Below, piece by piece: positions 36,169-48,235 of a stretch of 64,000 bases of DNA (position 1 is the first letter of the stretch; every line of letters starts with the position of its first letter). Position numbers and translations under genes: made by a program. This DNA is from Acorus gramineus (taxonomy: Eukaryota; Streptophyta; Magnoliopsida; Acorales; Acoraceae), in NCBI GenBank assembly GCA_030737835.1, contig CM060855.1, forward strand, positions 9,091,434-9,155,433, written 5' to 3'. Below the pieces are notes generated by a model. It did not search any database. It saw only the letters and a list, made by a program, of their open reading frames with translations, and had not been told where the DNA came from.

Positions 36169-36870
36169 AGTGTGGTTTGGACTGGGATACAGTCTTATTT
36201 TAAATGTGATGGGGGGAATAGTTATGTATATAAAAGGGAAACAACCAATGCATGCTTTGTAGATTATGAGGTTAGAGAGGAAAAAGTACCATCATCCTGT
36301 AGATTAAAGTTTCCCATTCTTTTGATGGCCGCTTTTGATATCCGGCTAAAATGTGGTGAAAGTAGAAACTCCATGCAACTATTGAGTACCTCTTTCTGTT
36401 TATCATCAGGGGGTCATCCAGCTCACATTGACAGGCCTGTAGCTCATCATATTTGATAACGCAGAAATGTATCTCGAGTGCATAATTTCCAGGTTGATGA
36501 TTAGATCTGAGCCTGGTGGGTTTGAAGAACTCTGGAATTCCATGTCTTAATGTATTTTGAGAGTTGGTGAATGTAATTCTGGCTGGTTGTAGAAAGCTTT
36601 CCTCTGAGCTGCTTTGATGGTTTATGGAGACTTTTCCATAAATGGTTTCGCATGTCGTTTGTAATGATTATGAGATTACTGTATATTTTTCTTAAAGGTT
36701 TTTAAGTGTTCTGTTTTATTTATTTGCTTAAATCTCATCCTATCGGCAAGAATATGGCTTGGATCCAGAAACCCTCAATCGGATTATTTTGGTAGTATTT
36801 TTTTTTTCTTTAGAAAAACACGTCAATGAAGTGTAAACACAAGGTTGGTCTGATAATATATTATAAAAGG
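36169..36870. other. ABF 3' UTR and downstream spacer
   Basis: The ABF 3' UTR probably runs to about 36700, with AT-rich DNA beyond. No other gene is seen. Confidence 0.5.
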
Positions 36871-36874
36871 AAAA

Positions 36875-38716
36875 CATTCGCATAACCCCCTGTGACCTAT
36901 CATATATCCACGTAACCCCGTGGCTTTTTTTTTTTTTTTTTGTGAACACATCCGTAAATCCAAAAACACACCTCCGTCTGTTAATCTAACCATCCATCAA
37001 AACACCCCCTCCCCCCCCTGAAAAATGTCCATTTTACCCCTCCGTGAAAACAGTGAAGGGAGAGATTATACCTATAACCTGAGAGTATCTTCAGACCAAG
37101 CTCCAAATTTATTTTTAAAGGGTGTTACACTCTAATCATATCTTTTATTTTTTTTTATCATTTTTTAAATTATATAATGTTATATGAAAATTTGATAATA
37201 AATCTATTTATATAAATTATATAATTGAAAAGATCTCATTAAAATATATAAAATAAGTCTAATATTAAATGATTTTTAGAGTTATTTTTAAATTAATAAT
37301 TTTTTAATTAAATAAGTAAAATAATTCTTGAATAATCAAACGTATGAGGATTTATTTAAAATCAATTATAAAATAATTTAATATTAGTCTCATTTTAACG
37401 GTCTTGATGAGATCTTTTCGACTATAGTACTTTTATTAAAAATGAATTAGTGGATTTAAATATACATTAGATTGAATTAATTAATGAATAAAGTAAAAAT
37501 AAAAAATGTGATTTAGATATAGTCTCTAAATTTAGAGAGTCAAATTCAAATCTCTAAATTTAAAGATGGATATGGAGTGTGGTAGGAGCCACATCATTCA
37601 AATTTAAATACGGGGAGTGTGGTCGTTGGAGATGTCTCTAATAAACCCTCACCCACAAAAATACAGAACTGGTGGGACGGGAAAAAACAAAAATGAAATA
37701 AAATACGGGGAAGAGAGCGAGGGAGGGAAGGGGGCAGCGGGGGCTCGATGGCCTGAAGGGGCGGAGGATGGATGGGACGGCGTAAGAGGGCGACGGAAGG
37801 CGGCGCCACTTACTACATGGCCGCATGGGTCCTCCTCACCGTCGCCATTACCATCCCTCTCCGTTCAAGGGGTTGGGGAACTTGGATTTTGGTTTTAAAA
37901 ATCATCGAGACTTCTTCACATTGCATTGTTAGATAAACAGAGAAGATCGATCGAAGTGGAGAAAAGGATTGAGTGTTCCGATCACGGTGATGACTGAACC
38001 TCCACGAAGACCCGAACTTGATGGACCGTCCGAATTCGTGGGAGAAGAGGAGGGATCTCTGTATCAGTGTCATCACCAACTATTCCTCCCACCATCCTCT
38101 GCACCCAACAAGGTTTGATTTTTTTTTTTTTTTGGGGGATTTTTTTGTGTTTCATGTGTTTTTGGGTTGCTTTAGATTTTTTCACGATGTGGGTTATGTT
38201 TAAGGTTCGTCGTATCGATGGGGATGGTTGATCTCATCGGAAAGCTCAGGAACTCATTAAATGAGGAGGAGATGCCGTTCTCCTCCCCCTCCCCGCCTTC
38301 CGTCCTCCACCCCTGAGCCACCGCTGCCCCATCCCCGCTCCCTCAATGAGGGCCAGTTCTGCTGCACCAAGAAGATCCTCGCCGAGCTCACGGTGGGGAT
38401 GCTCGACGAAAAGGACTCCGCTCATGGTGAAGTCGAGGTTGCAGAGGTCGTCGAGGAGCTTTAATGGAGATGAGGAAGGTTAAAGGAGAGGGTAATTTTG
38501 GAAATATTAAGGAGGTTTTTGGATTATTTGATGTTTACATGGGGTTAAAAGCATATGACATTTTTAACCAAGTTTAAAAAAACAGAACATGTTTAGAATA
38601 ACTCTGTTAACCAATTACTAATTCAGGGTTTTTTTTGGATTTATGGATGTGTTTATATGAATATATGAAAAAGTCAATATGATAGAATACTGGAAGTTAT
38701 ATGGATTTTGCCCATT
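36875..38716. mobile_element. Inverted-arm element with a GC-rich core (possible gene-capturing transposon)
   Basis: The left arm (about 36875-37070) and the reverse complement of the right arm (about 38500-38716) share a -ATAAC(C)CCCTG/ATATAAC motif, AACACATCCrTAAATCCAAAAA split into short blocks, and a later TTTTACCC/AAATTACCC block. Between them, 37690-37900 and 38220-38465 are GC-rich with broken open frames, for example a stretch reading KKILAELTVGMLDEKD. These stand out from the AT-rich surroundings. A Pack-MULE-like element carrying host gene pieces would look like this. Two inverted insertions of one repeat family are the alternative. A third related arm is at 50937-51110. Confidence 0.5.
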
Positions 38717-39520
38717 ATTAAAAAGTGTGTTTCATTTAATGTGGTTTATTTTAATTACAAATAATGAAATACATATTTTGTCAATTGCATGGACTCATTT
38801 ACGGAGAATGTAAAAAAATATCTAATAAAAAATTTATCTCGTTTAAGGAGGCATATAACACATTGGACAATTATTGAAATACATAGGACTTGAGGCAAAG
38901 CTAATTAAGGCTAATAAAGATTATGCAACAGTGCCTTTGTACCAATAAATGCATGGGGATTTCAATCATACAGCCCAATCTTTCTAGAGTTTAATTGCAA
39001 TCATTTATCTAATGAAATTTGTTTAAGATTATGATTTGTTAGGACTTTGGTATTTTCCATAACAAATCATCAATAGTGCTCCAAATTTTTGGGGATGAGA
39101 TATAGTTGTGAGTCCCAACGCATCTTTGTAAGATTTTTTTTTTTTTACCATTTTGGCTAAATTTGAAAAATTTATTTTAATTTAGCAGATCTAGTAGCCG
39201 TAATCTTGGTTTGATTCAACCGAGTTGAACAAAATAAATCATAAAGTTGTATGTCATGTCATAACATCTCAATAAAACTCCGACCACTAAAAAAAGACCC
39301 AGCAATTCTGATAAACTAAGAGTTCTCCATGATGAAATTATCTAGGACCATTGTCCTAACTAAACAATTTTTATTTTCTCCTGCTTGTTTAACAAAAGAC
39401 CACATCATCACAGGCGACACATTGTTCATATAACCGTTAGTCATTGGCTTTGGCGCCAAAATTTAGTTATTTCCGAGAACTACATAGTTACCAACGTCCA
39501 CTCTGCCTTTTGTTCTCTAT
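38717..39520. other. Spacer before the USP/pseudokinase gene
   Basis: This is AT-rich DNA with no gene seen. It includes the presumed upstream promoter of the gene starting at 39593. Confidence 0.5.
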
Positions 39521-39526
39521 TTGCAT

Positions 39527-39535
39527 TTTTATAGA
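39527..39535 (+). promoter_or_regulatory. TATA box candidate of the USP/pseudokinase gene
   Basis: TTTTATAGA lies about 60 nt upstream of ATG 39593. A GATA-type tetranucleotide repeat lies between them. Confidence 0.45.
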
Positions 39536-39560
39536 TAAAATCAAACACACACATTCACAC

Positions 39561-39589
39561 ATAGATAGATAGATAGATAGATAGATAGA
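39561..39589. repeat. (ATAG)7 microsatellite in the 5' leader
   Basis: Seven ATAG units end three bases before the start codon at 39593. The tract probably sits in the 5' UTR, where length changes could affect translation. Confidence 0.9.
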
Positions 39590-39592
39590 GAG

Positions 39593-42500
39593 ATGGGGAT
39601 GGTGGAGGTGGCAGGGCCGGAGGAGACGGTGATAGTGGTGGTGGACGTGGACCGGAGCAGGAACAAGAGGTGCTCCGGGGACGCCCTCAAATGGGCTCTC
39701 GACAACGTCGTGAAGCCCCGAGACACCGTGATCCTCCTCGCCGTGTTCTCCGACTATGTCAGGAAGTCATCGTCGTCTTCATCCGCTTCGTCGTCATCCA
39801 CATCTTGCTTTTCTTTCTCAATGGGCATCGGCTTCTCCTCCATCTGTAATTTATCTCTTTATCACTTCTAAAACTGGGATACCCTCATTCAAAATGAGAG
39901 AATGGGGTCACATGGAATTCCAATTCAAACACAATTCCATTCCCTTGAATCCAAAATCCTTCATGAAACATGAGTTTCTGTAAATATTTAAGGGGAGAGG
40001 TTGGAGTTCTCCGGAGCAGGCGAGATGGAACCAGAAGAGCTGGAGGAGGAGATAAAGAAGAGGTGGGAGGAGTACCAGAGCACGCTACAGCATATGAATA
40101 TCTACCTGAAATGTAGGATGAACAAGGTCATCGATCGCGGCTAATTCATCTATACAACTGCATTAAATTGAATTCAAGATTGTTTTGAATCTTTCATATT
40201 ATCTAGATAATTAGTTAGTGATCAATAATTATGTAACCATACCGAACCTTCTCTTGATAGAATGATAGAGGTACCTCGTCCTTAATAGTAAGGGGGCCTA
40301 AGTTCGAGTTTTATCGCCTGTTGATAGGAGAAGATTTGACAAGATAAAAAATTTGTAAAATTTTGCAGGTGAAGTTCGAAGTCAAGCTCGTGGCGAGGTT
40401 CCTCCCTGCAAAAGTCACCATCGAAGAAGCACGGATCACAAATCCCCGTTGTATCGTATTGGATAGGTGGCTTCTTAGTCTGATATTCTAAAAATGTTAC
40501 ATTTGGTTCCTATAATGATATTTCAATGAATTGAAGTAATTCTTCTTCACAGTCACTTCAAGAAAGACAAGGACTTCATACACAGGCAGGTGGGGTGCAA
40601 TGTCGCGCTGATGAATAAAGATGGCGCGACTCTGAAACCGGCTGTAGTTATCGATTGCTTGGAATTGTCAAGACATCCAAGACAAGATGATGTACAAAAG
40701 GATGTCGAACAATCGAAGGTGTCACCTCCCAAGTATCCTTGCTCGCGCCCTCTTTCTTGCAGACCTGGATTCCCTCAATGTGTCACCAAAGATGAACTCG
40801 AGAGCATCACAAACTCGTTTTCGGAGGAGAATCTCGTGTACGAGAAGGATGACTTGCGTGTTTATCGGGGAATCCTTTGCGATGCGCCTGTACTTGTCAA
40901 GTGTTTCTTGGGAGGGAGTGAGAGGTTTCGGTCGGAGATTGACATCCTTAGCAGGGTCCGTCATCGCAACATTTTGAACCTTGTGGGGTATTGTTGTACG
41001 GATACTTATGCGAGTCTACTCTGCGATTACCCATGCAACGAAGGAACTCTTGATATTCACCTACGATGTAAGGGTCATTTTGGTGTTTATTCTTACTCTC
41101 CTTCTGTTGGAACATTGAATTATATAGCATTTAGACTTCTCTGTTCTTATGGTTATTCTTAGCCATCTCAAGCAAAATATTTTCATTGCCCTTTCTTAAG
41201 AAATCTATCATAATTGAATTCCCAAGGAATTAAGAATTCTCATTATGAATTAGAGTTACCAAATAGACATGTTCTTATGATCATTCTTAATCATCTGGAT
41301 ATCATTGTATGGATATTTGATTATTATCTACCATAGGTGATGAGCTTGCCAAGAATCTTTCATGGAAATTGAGGCACAACATCGCAATTGGGATGTGCGA
41401 ATGTATACGTTACCTTCACGAGGACTGCCCGGATGGAAGAATTTCTCACCTCGCCATCTGTTCTTGCCATGTTTTCTTGTCTCATGGTTGCTCCCCATTG
41501 GTAAATATGTAGGAACAATTTCATGTTTTATGATTTTTTGGTGAGACAAACCAAACTCAATGAACCTTTTTTGTGTGTGTGTGTGTTTAAAGCTCACCAA
41601 ATTCACTTGTGCTAAGTTATTCAATTATGATGATCCAAACAGTGGAGATGAATCCATCAAGTAAGTATTGCTATCCCATTTTTGTTCGAAGTTCAGTCTA
41701 AGAATTCTTATGCCTCTGCACTTGTGTTGTTTAAAGAGGAAAATCGACAGTCGAAGATGAGTGGTTATCTCTTGATGTACATATGTATGGGCTGTTCCTC
41801 TTAGAACTTCTGACTGGACAAACCCAGAGTTGTGAATCTAATGGAGAGTATCAGTTCTTCATGGATCAGGTACTTGTTGGTGCTTTAACTGTTCTAATGG
41901 TAGGATTGAATTTTTGAAGCTCTTGATTTTTCTGGAGCAGGTGTTGCCACAACTAGAAGAAGATGGTTCTTTAAATGATGTGTTGGACCATAGATTGGTG
42001 GATGTGTGTGCGTGTGATGAGGTCCGGTTCATGGTGGGTGCTGCATTGCTATGTTTAAAGGATCATTTGGGTCAAAGGCCTACTATGAGTGAGGTAAGTC
42101 TGTCAATATTAACTTTAATTTTAAAGAAAATTTGGATGGAGATGGTAAAGAAGGATGTGAAGGACAATAAACTTGCATTGAATGATCAGTAGTAGACATA
42201 TTTTTTTTGTAGATTATGTTGATGATGATAATTTTAAAATCGTTATGTAGCATTTGCTTTGTTGGTGCTAAAATAGTTATGCAACATTTATCACTAATGT
42301 GGTCCATAGTGGATTAGGTAAGTGTTACATTCAATCCTTTTTCCAACCCTATTTTCAATCCATTCCTGGTTTGAATTTTTTGTTTTATAGAAATAGTATA
42401 TCTCATCTATGGGATATATGTCTTTATAAAAGACAAATTATATACTCTGATAAACTGTATGAACTCATTTAAGAAAAATGTAAAAATATTATAACGAGGT

Positions 42501-42871
42501 AGCTAACAAAGTATATGTGACTAGAAATTGGGTCCTTTGAAATATGATGGCTTGAGAAATCCAATTTGACAGAGTTTAAAAGCAAGTTTTGACAGTTCTT
42601 AGATATTCTTCTTTTACAAGAATTATACTTAATCTAAACTCATTTTCAAATGAATTCAATGATCTCAACTTTCGAAGTAAACAAAAAATATCTTTTAAAT
42701 ATTATAAAAACAACTTTTTAAGAATCTAACAATAGTGTGTTCTTGAAAATCCATTTTCAAAAGTTGCTTTCAATAAAAAGATATTTTTCAGACTAATTTT
42801 CGCCGAGCTGAGAGACTGTTTTGCAGGTGGAGGCTCTGATTCGAGGTGTCAGATGCTTGGGCCAATACTGA
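39593..42871 (+). CDS. USP-domain plus pseudokinase protein
   Basis: Nine exons: 39593-39845, 39993-40126, 40369-40466, 40553-41067, 41337-41500, 41593-41660, 41737-41869, 41941-42093 and 42827-42871. They total 1563 nt, giving 520 aa. Residues ~10-190 form a universal stress protein (adenine nucleotide alpha-hydrolase-like) domain: ETVIVVVDVDRS, ALKWALDNVV and EARITNPRCIVLDS. From ~235 a receptor-kinase-like fold follows. The VAIK-type lysine survives (VLVKCF, K278), as does a possible alpha-C glutamate (E290). The catalytic HRD loop is replaced by ISHLAICSCHVFL (369-381), and DFG by TKFTCAKL (390-397). It is therefore almost certainly a pseudokinase, as in plant proteins annotated inactive USP-kinases. 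Intron 1 is inferred from phase (SI|WERLEFSG), and the exon 2 donor GTCATC is weak. A signalling-scaffold role is inference. Confidence 0.9.
40255..40345 (+). mobile_element. Possible tRNA-derived SINE fragment in USP/pseudokinase intron 2
   Basis: AAGTTCGAGTTTTA resembles a Pol III box B, and TAGAGGTACCTCG upstream could be a degenerate box A. No tail or target duplication is clear. Confidence 0.3.
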
Positions 42872-45800
42872 AGGGGAAGCTAAATAAATGCTTGTCATGT
42901 TTTAGTCTTTAAAACACTAGTCAAGTGAATGTGATGTACTTTTATTTCAGCTGAGGCTGATATCCTGTTCAGTACTCTCCACAACTTTTAAATATCCTAT
43001 TTTTACCGACCAAAAACTTTTAAATATCCTGTGTGCATCCTTGTCACTATTATGCATCAAACAAATTAAGTTTTAGAAGTTACTATATTTGTTTGTGTGC
43101 TTACTATTGAGTGAAATATCATAGGGAGCTCATTTTTAATAGGTTACTATTGATAAAATCTAGCCAATTCTATCAAAGATAGGTATTATGCATGTGTTAC
43201 CTATCTGAAATTGATAGACAAAAGACCAAATTGAATTAGGTCCGTTAGAGGATTTTTTGGTGAGTAAAAGAATAAATCAGACCTCTTCATGGGATGGCTC
43301 TGATGGCACTGTCCTTGTGTATCTGACAAGTTATGTTTTAGAGGTTGTCTAGGATAATTTAGGTCTTGTGGATCTATTCATCAAATTGATTCAACTTTTA
43401 CAAGATCAAACTTTCAGATAATCGGTTCCAAACATGTATTTATGAATTTCAACTTTTTATGTGTTGAAATTCAAGAAAAACAGCTTTGTTGACTGACAGT
43501 AGTTTTTTATTATTATTTTAATCTATTTAGAGAATGAGTTATTTCTGAAAATTGATGCCAAACAAGGTGAGGCGTTAGTGTTCTATCTTGAACTGTTTTT
43601 ACGTGTTAATATACTCCAAAAACAGATGTGGGGATGATGGAAATGGAAACAGAAACAAAAACTCTTATTCCATCATTGTGGAACAGATATAGAATATCAA
43701 GAGATTTAAAGTGTTCCACAACAACCAGATATATCAGAAAGTGTCATATATTGTTATCATCATTTCATGTGCTAACACTGAATTTAGTACACCAGTTGCA
43801 AGTCAGTGGGTAGGAGAGGAGTCTGCTAACAGTGGTTATGCAGTTTAATCTCATGCAAGCCCACCACCTACATTGGACACTATATCTGAATCTCACTTTT
43901 CATGGCCTAAATGCCAGCTTTAATTCGCTTGCTTCCACCAAGAGGTGTTTTCCACTTTGCTGATTTTTTAGTTCTTTTTTGAACAAAGTTCAAATCACTA
44001 GGGACCGCTTGACGCACAATCTTCTCTTATGCAAAGAATTAACGAAAAGAAATCTACACATGAGAACAAAAAAGATTTACGTAGTTTAATAAAATTTATC
44101 CACGTCCACATAAAAAAATGAATTAATTCATGATTATCAAGTAATCATATTGTAAAAAATATATATCTCAGCCTTCTTATCTCGTTCTTTAGGAATGTCC
44201 CATTTCTCTCAAAGCAATCTCCTAAGAGTGCCTTATCCATGATAATGAAGTGATTAAATTAATAAATAAATAAATAAAAAGAAAATTAAAATGCCTTACC
44301 AAGATTCATGTCTTAGATCTTTCACACTCTCTTACGCTAGAATATAATACATCCTATAACAAACCTCCAAAAAAAAAAGAAAAAAGATAGAATCCGGTTA
44401 ATATTATATTTCATCAAATCTTATCAGTCCACAATAGGAAATTACTTATATGATATCATAATAGTTTTTAACAGTTCTGGTCACGTGTCAAATTTCAAAA
44501 TCAATTCTGATGGAATTCAGCTCTGACAAGATCAAAACTCAAAAAAAAGCTCGTTAATTAGCAATCAATCAATTAAAGAGAGAGATATCGAACCTGAAAG
44601 TGAAGGAATAATGAAGAAGAAGATGACGGGCAGCATTGGATTGAGATTGGTCAATGTCATGGACAACAACAGGCCTCCGAACGGAACCGTCGATCGTCGA
44701 CACATTTAGTGGAGGTGTCGTTGGATGGGACGACAAGCAAACACACCATGTTTTCAATCTCAACAGCGACCCCTCCCTTCCAGAATTTCAATTACATACA
44801 CCATATTTGGCAGGTCTACTTCCATCCTATATTGTTCACAGTGGATGACAATTTTGTTGTTGCAAGTGTATGTGACAAAAAAGAAATAATGAAAATGAAG
44901 GATTTGTGGGGGCTCTTTGTAAGTGAGGTTAGATGTGTTTGTTGTGTCGTTATGCTCCCAGAGACACTACAGAGGAACAAATACCTACAACCCATGCTTC
45001 CCATTTATTTTCACATGGGGCCAATGATGGCTGCTTTCAATGAAGTGCCATCTGTGTAGGTTAATTTGGATGCTTGTACTAAAGGATGGAAACATAGACC
45101 CCAGAAAGAACTACGGATTAATTTATGCATTGAAAAATAGTTGGTAGGGTAATAATTGTATTTGTTGGTTTTATATCTTGTATTTTGATTTTTGGATATC
45201 CAAAAAGAATCACAATAGCTTATGAATCATGATCAAAATATTGTTTGTTATATTATGAATGGATATGTGGGGTCGAGCCACGTAAATTATGTGTGGGGGA
45301 AAAATCACATAATCTTTTTTATATTGTGATTGTGTGTTTGCTTTCTTCTTTAGTTTGATTCATGGAAGCATAATTTTTCCAACGGTATTAATAATAAACA
45401 CAATGATCGATTTCATCTTCTTTATTTCAATTCATGGCTTTTGTTTCTTGTAGCGATCTATTTCTTGTAGTGATAAACGGGTTTCTCAACCAGTACTGAA
45501 TTAAGGATCCAAGTTTCATCCAAAATCACTTTAAAATTAATATTAAAGTAATAAAAGAAAAAATCTAATGTGTAAGCCATTGAAACTCTATCTAGTGACA
45601 ACTTAATTAACGCGGGAAAATTAAAATGTGATGCTACAGAATTTTTTTAAAATCATAAGAATGCATTTTGGTTAATTGAGTTTTATGAGCTTAAAGTCCC
45701 AACAAACATTTTTATGGGTGTCCCCAGCATCAGAAGATGAGCCATACATTATTAAAGTTTGTTGTTTACTTTATTTTTTTCATTTTCAACAAAGGAAAGG

Positions 45801-48235
45801 GTGTTCTCTTCTAAAATAATGGAAGAAGACCAATGACCAATGCTAAGATAAGGACTAAAATTTATTTATTTATTTTAAAAAAAAAAGTCTATGAAACGGC
45901 GAGTGCATGTGTGCATCACAATAATATTCACATATTATAGATAACCTGCTCCATATACAAGTACAATAATTGATAAATAAGAAACCTACATTTTCAGCAT
46001 GGGGCAGTAAATTTTTGTATGACATACTAGACTTTAGATTTAAAAAACAAAATTTTTGGTTGTATAAGAGTTTTCTTACAAGATTGGGGCAAACAACTTG
46101 CAAGAGCATCCATGATGCATTTTGAGGAAGAGGGGTGACGAATCATGAAGGTATAGACTTTGTTGATCCTCTCAGATAACCAGTGGAAACATTTTCTTTC
46201 GTGTTCTTACTTTCTAGTTTTCATTTTTATTATTTTCTTGTACTTTGTTCTACTATTTTAGCTATGGAATAGAAATGACAAAAGTTCTTTAAAAAAAAAA
46301 TACATATCACAATTATACACAAACTTAAAACTATAATATCTTTAAATTTTTATTACATGATTGAAAAATATTAGACTTAATTCTATTTTTGATCTCACGT
46401 GTAGTCTGTATCATTTTTACTTTTTTAAAAGCTATATGACTCATCTATAAAATACATTCTTATGTAAAAATATATTTATATATTATAATGAATTGTATCG
46501 TACTAAATGTATATAATCAATGTAAACGCTTAATGTGGTTTAATTTAGTATGTCCCCCAAAGAGTATACATAAATTGGCCGGGTGTTATCAGTGGACTTT
46601 ATAACATGAGAATGATTTAATGAATGCAACGGAACCCCAATCGATCTGAAGAGTTTTAGAGCCCGAAAACGGAGGGTTCCATAAAAACACTGTTGATGAC
46701 GGGACCGATGCACCTAACCCGGATGGGCTCGTCTTTGGACTTTTGTTAAGGGTGGGTTCGGGTCAAAGTGAGCCCGCCCAGTCAACACTCGCACGGGGTT
46801 TGTCACGTGTGGTCAGTCCATCGCACGTGGGCCGGGCCGTTGTTGGCGGTGGTCATGTCGCTGCAACGGTCTTCTTTTTTTAAATCGGTTAGATCGCCGA
46901 CCGTTAAATCCGGTCACACCCCATCATTTGGTGATGGTGAATTACGAGGTTGCCCTCCTCTTTCAGAGAATAACAAAAATTAAAAAAAAACAATTCTGTA
47001 ACACACTTTTCTGTACCAAAAGATTCTTTGAACATGTTACCTTACCCTGGTTAAGATTAGAAAATAACGTTACATTAAGTTTTTCTGTTTTTTTTTTTTT
47101 TTTACTGATACGCTCATTAGTTATTTTAGTGGGTTTTATGGTATGAAATGATCAGATGAGTGAATGTACATTAGTATTTACTAGTTGAATTTAGTATGAC
47201 AATACACGTTGTTTTTGTAGAGAATGGTAAGATAAAATGCACGTGGTATCTTGTGAAAGTTGAGCTGGTGTCACCCAACACGGAATGGGTTAGGTACTGA
47301 CTAGGATGTTGAGTTGGTCAATAACCAATGTAAAAACTTGATCAATCATGATCAAGAATATACAACCAATTTCTAACATATACAACCAAGTATATGTTAG
47401 AAATTGCGTTAGACAAGACACCACTTATAAATACTTAACCGCTGACGGCTCACAACACACACACCATTAGTTTGTACAATGTGGAACCTCATTTAATGTA
47501 CGGATTTGATAGTCAGTCTCACACAATACTTTTAACTCGCATCCCATCAAAGTTGGTTATAGCAATGAATCTCTTTCACCCTTTTATATATATTCCTTTA
47601 AATCATACCACACTGCCAAGTGCCAACTCATCATATGTATTGGTGTACCAAACTCTGCAACCCCAAAATTAGAAACTTTTGTTTCTAGAACAGCTTCTGC
47701 CTCTAATATCTTCATCAAATGTGATTGAATGCCAGCGATGCAATTGTCCTAAATTATTAGCGAGAGTCCAAATTGAGTTCACAACCGTCCGATCATGATC
47801 TGAAGGGTCATAAGATCCGACAGACCCACTAAGCAAGGCGCCTCGAATTCCCTTCTTTTGAAACGTTTTTGTTCTTATCTTTATAACGGATTCCAAAATT
47901 GCCCGTCCAAAAAACAAAACACACGCACGCACAAAGAGAAACAGAAGAAAATAAAAATAAAAAACATTATATTTTATAGAAACCCATACAGAACACTCGA
48001 GTGTGTTTTCGCTTTTTCGAAAAAAATGAAGAGAAGAGCATCGTAAGAACCTCAAACGGTCTCGAAAACCAAACCAAACCAAACCCGCGCGTGTGCGTTC
48101 ACTCTATACGTTCAAAAGCAAAAGCTGACGTCTTATTTTCACCCCCTTCTCTCTTATAATCCACCCTTTCCGATTTTTTTTTATTTTTCGGGTTTATAAA
48201 AGAAAAAAAAATTCAAAAAAAAATGTCTCTATTCA
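42872..48235. other. Intergenic region with unassigned open frames
   Basis: The USP/pseudokinase 3' UTR runs to about 43000. A retroposon-like 3' end with an A10 tail lies near 46160-46300 (GCTATGGAATAGAAATGAC). A CpG-rich patch at 46640-46900 has two G-boxes. An overlapping-frame segment at 44630-45060 could encode up to 116 aa on the plus strand but matches nothing I know. The stretch 47670-48230 is mostly the downstream side of the SUKH gene. Confidence 0.4.
46804..46829. promoter_or_regulatory. Two G-boxes (CACGTG) in a CpG-rich patch
   Basis: CACGTG occurs at 46804-46809 and 46824-46829, 20 bp apart. The GC-rich patch also holds GGGCCGGGCC, and no gene start is recognised nearby. It may be an orphan promoter or part of a transposon end. 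Confidence 0.4.

Noticed and set aside
47669-48082. 137-codon minus-strand frame downstream of the SUKH gene
   Set aside because: It lies where the SUKH 3' UTR should be, has low-complexity Phe/Leu runs and no recognisable motif.
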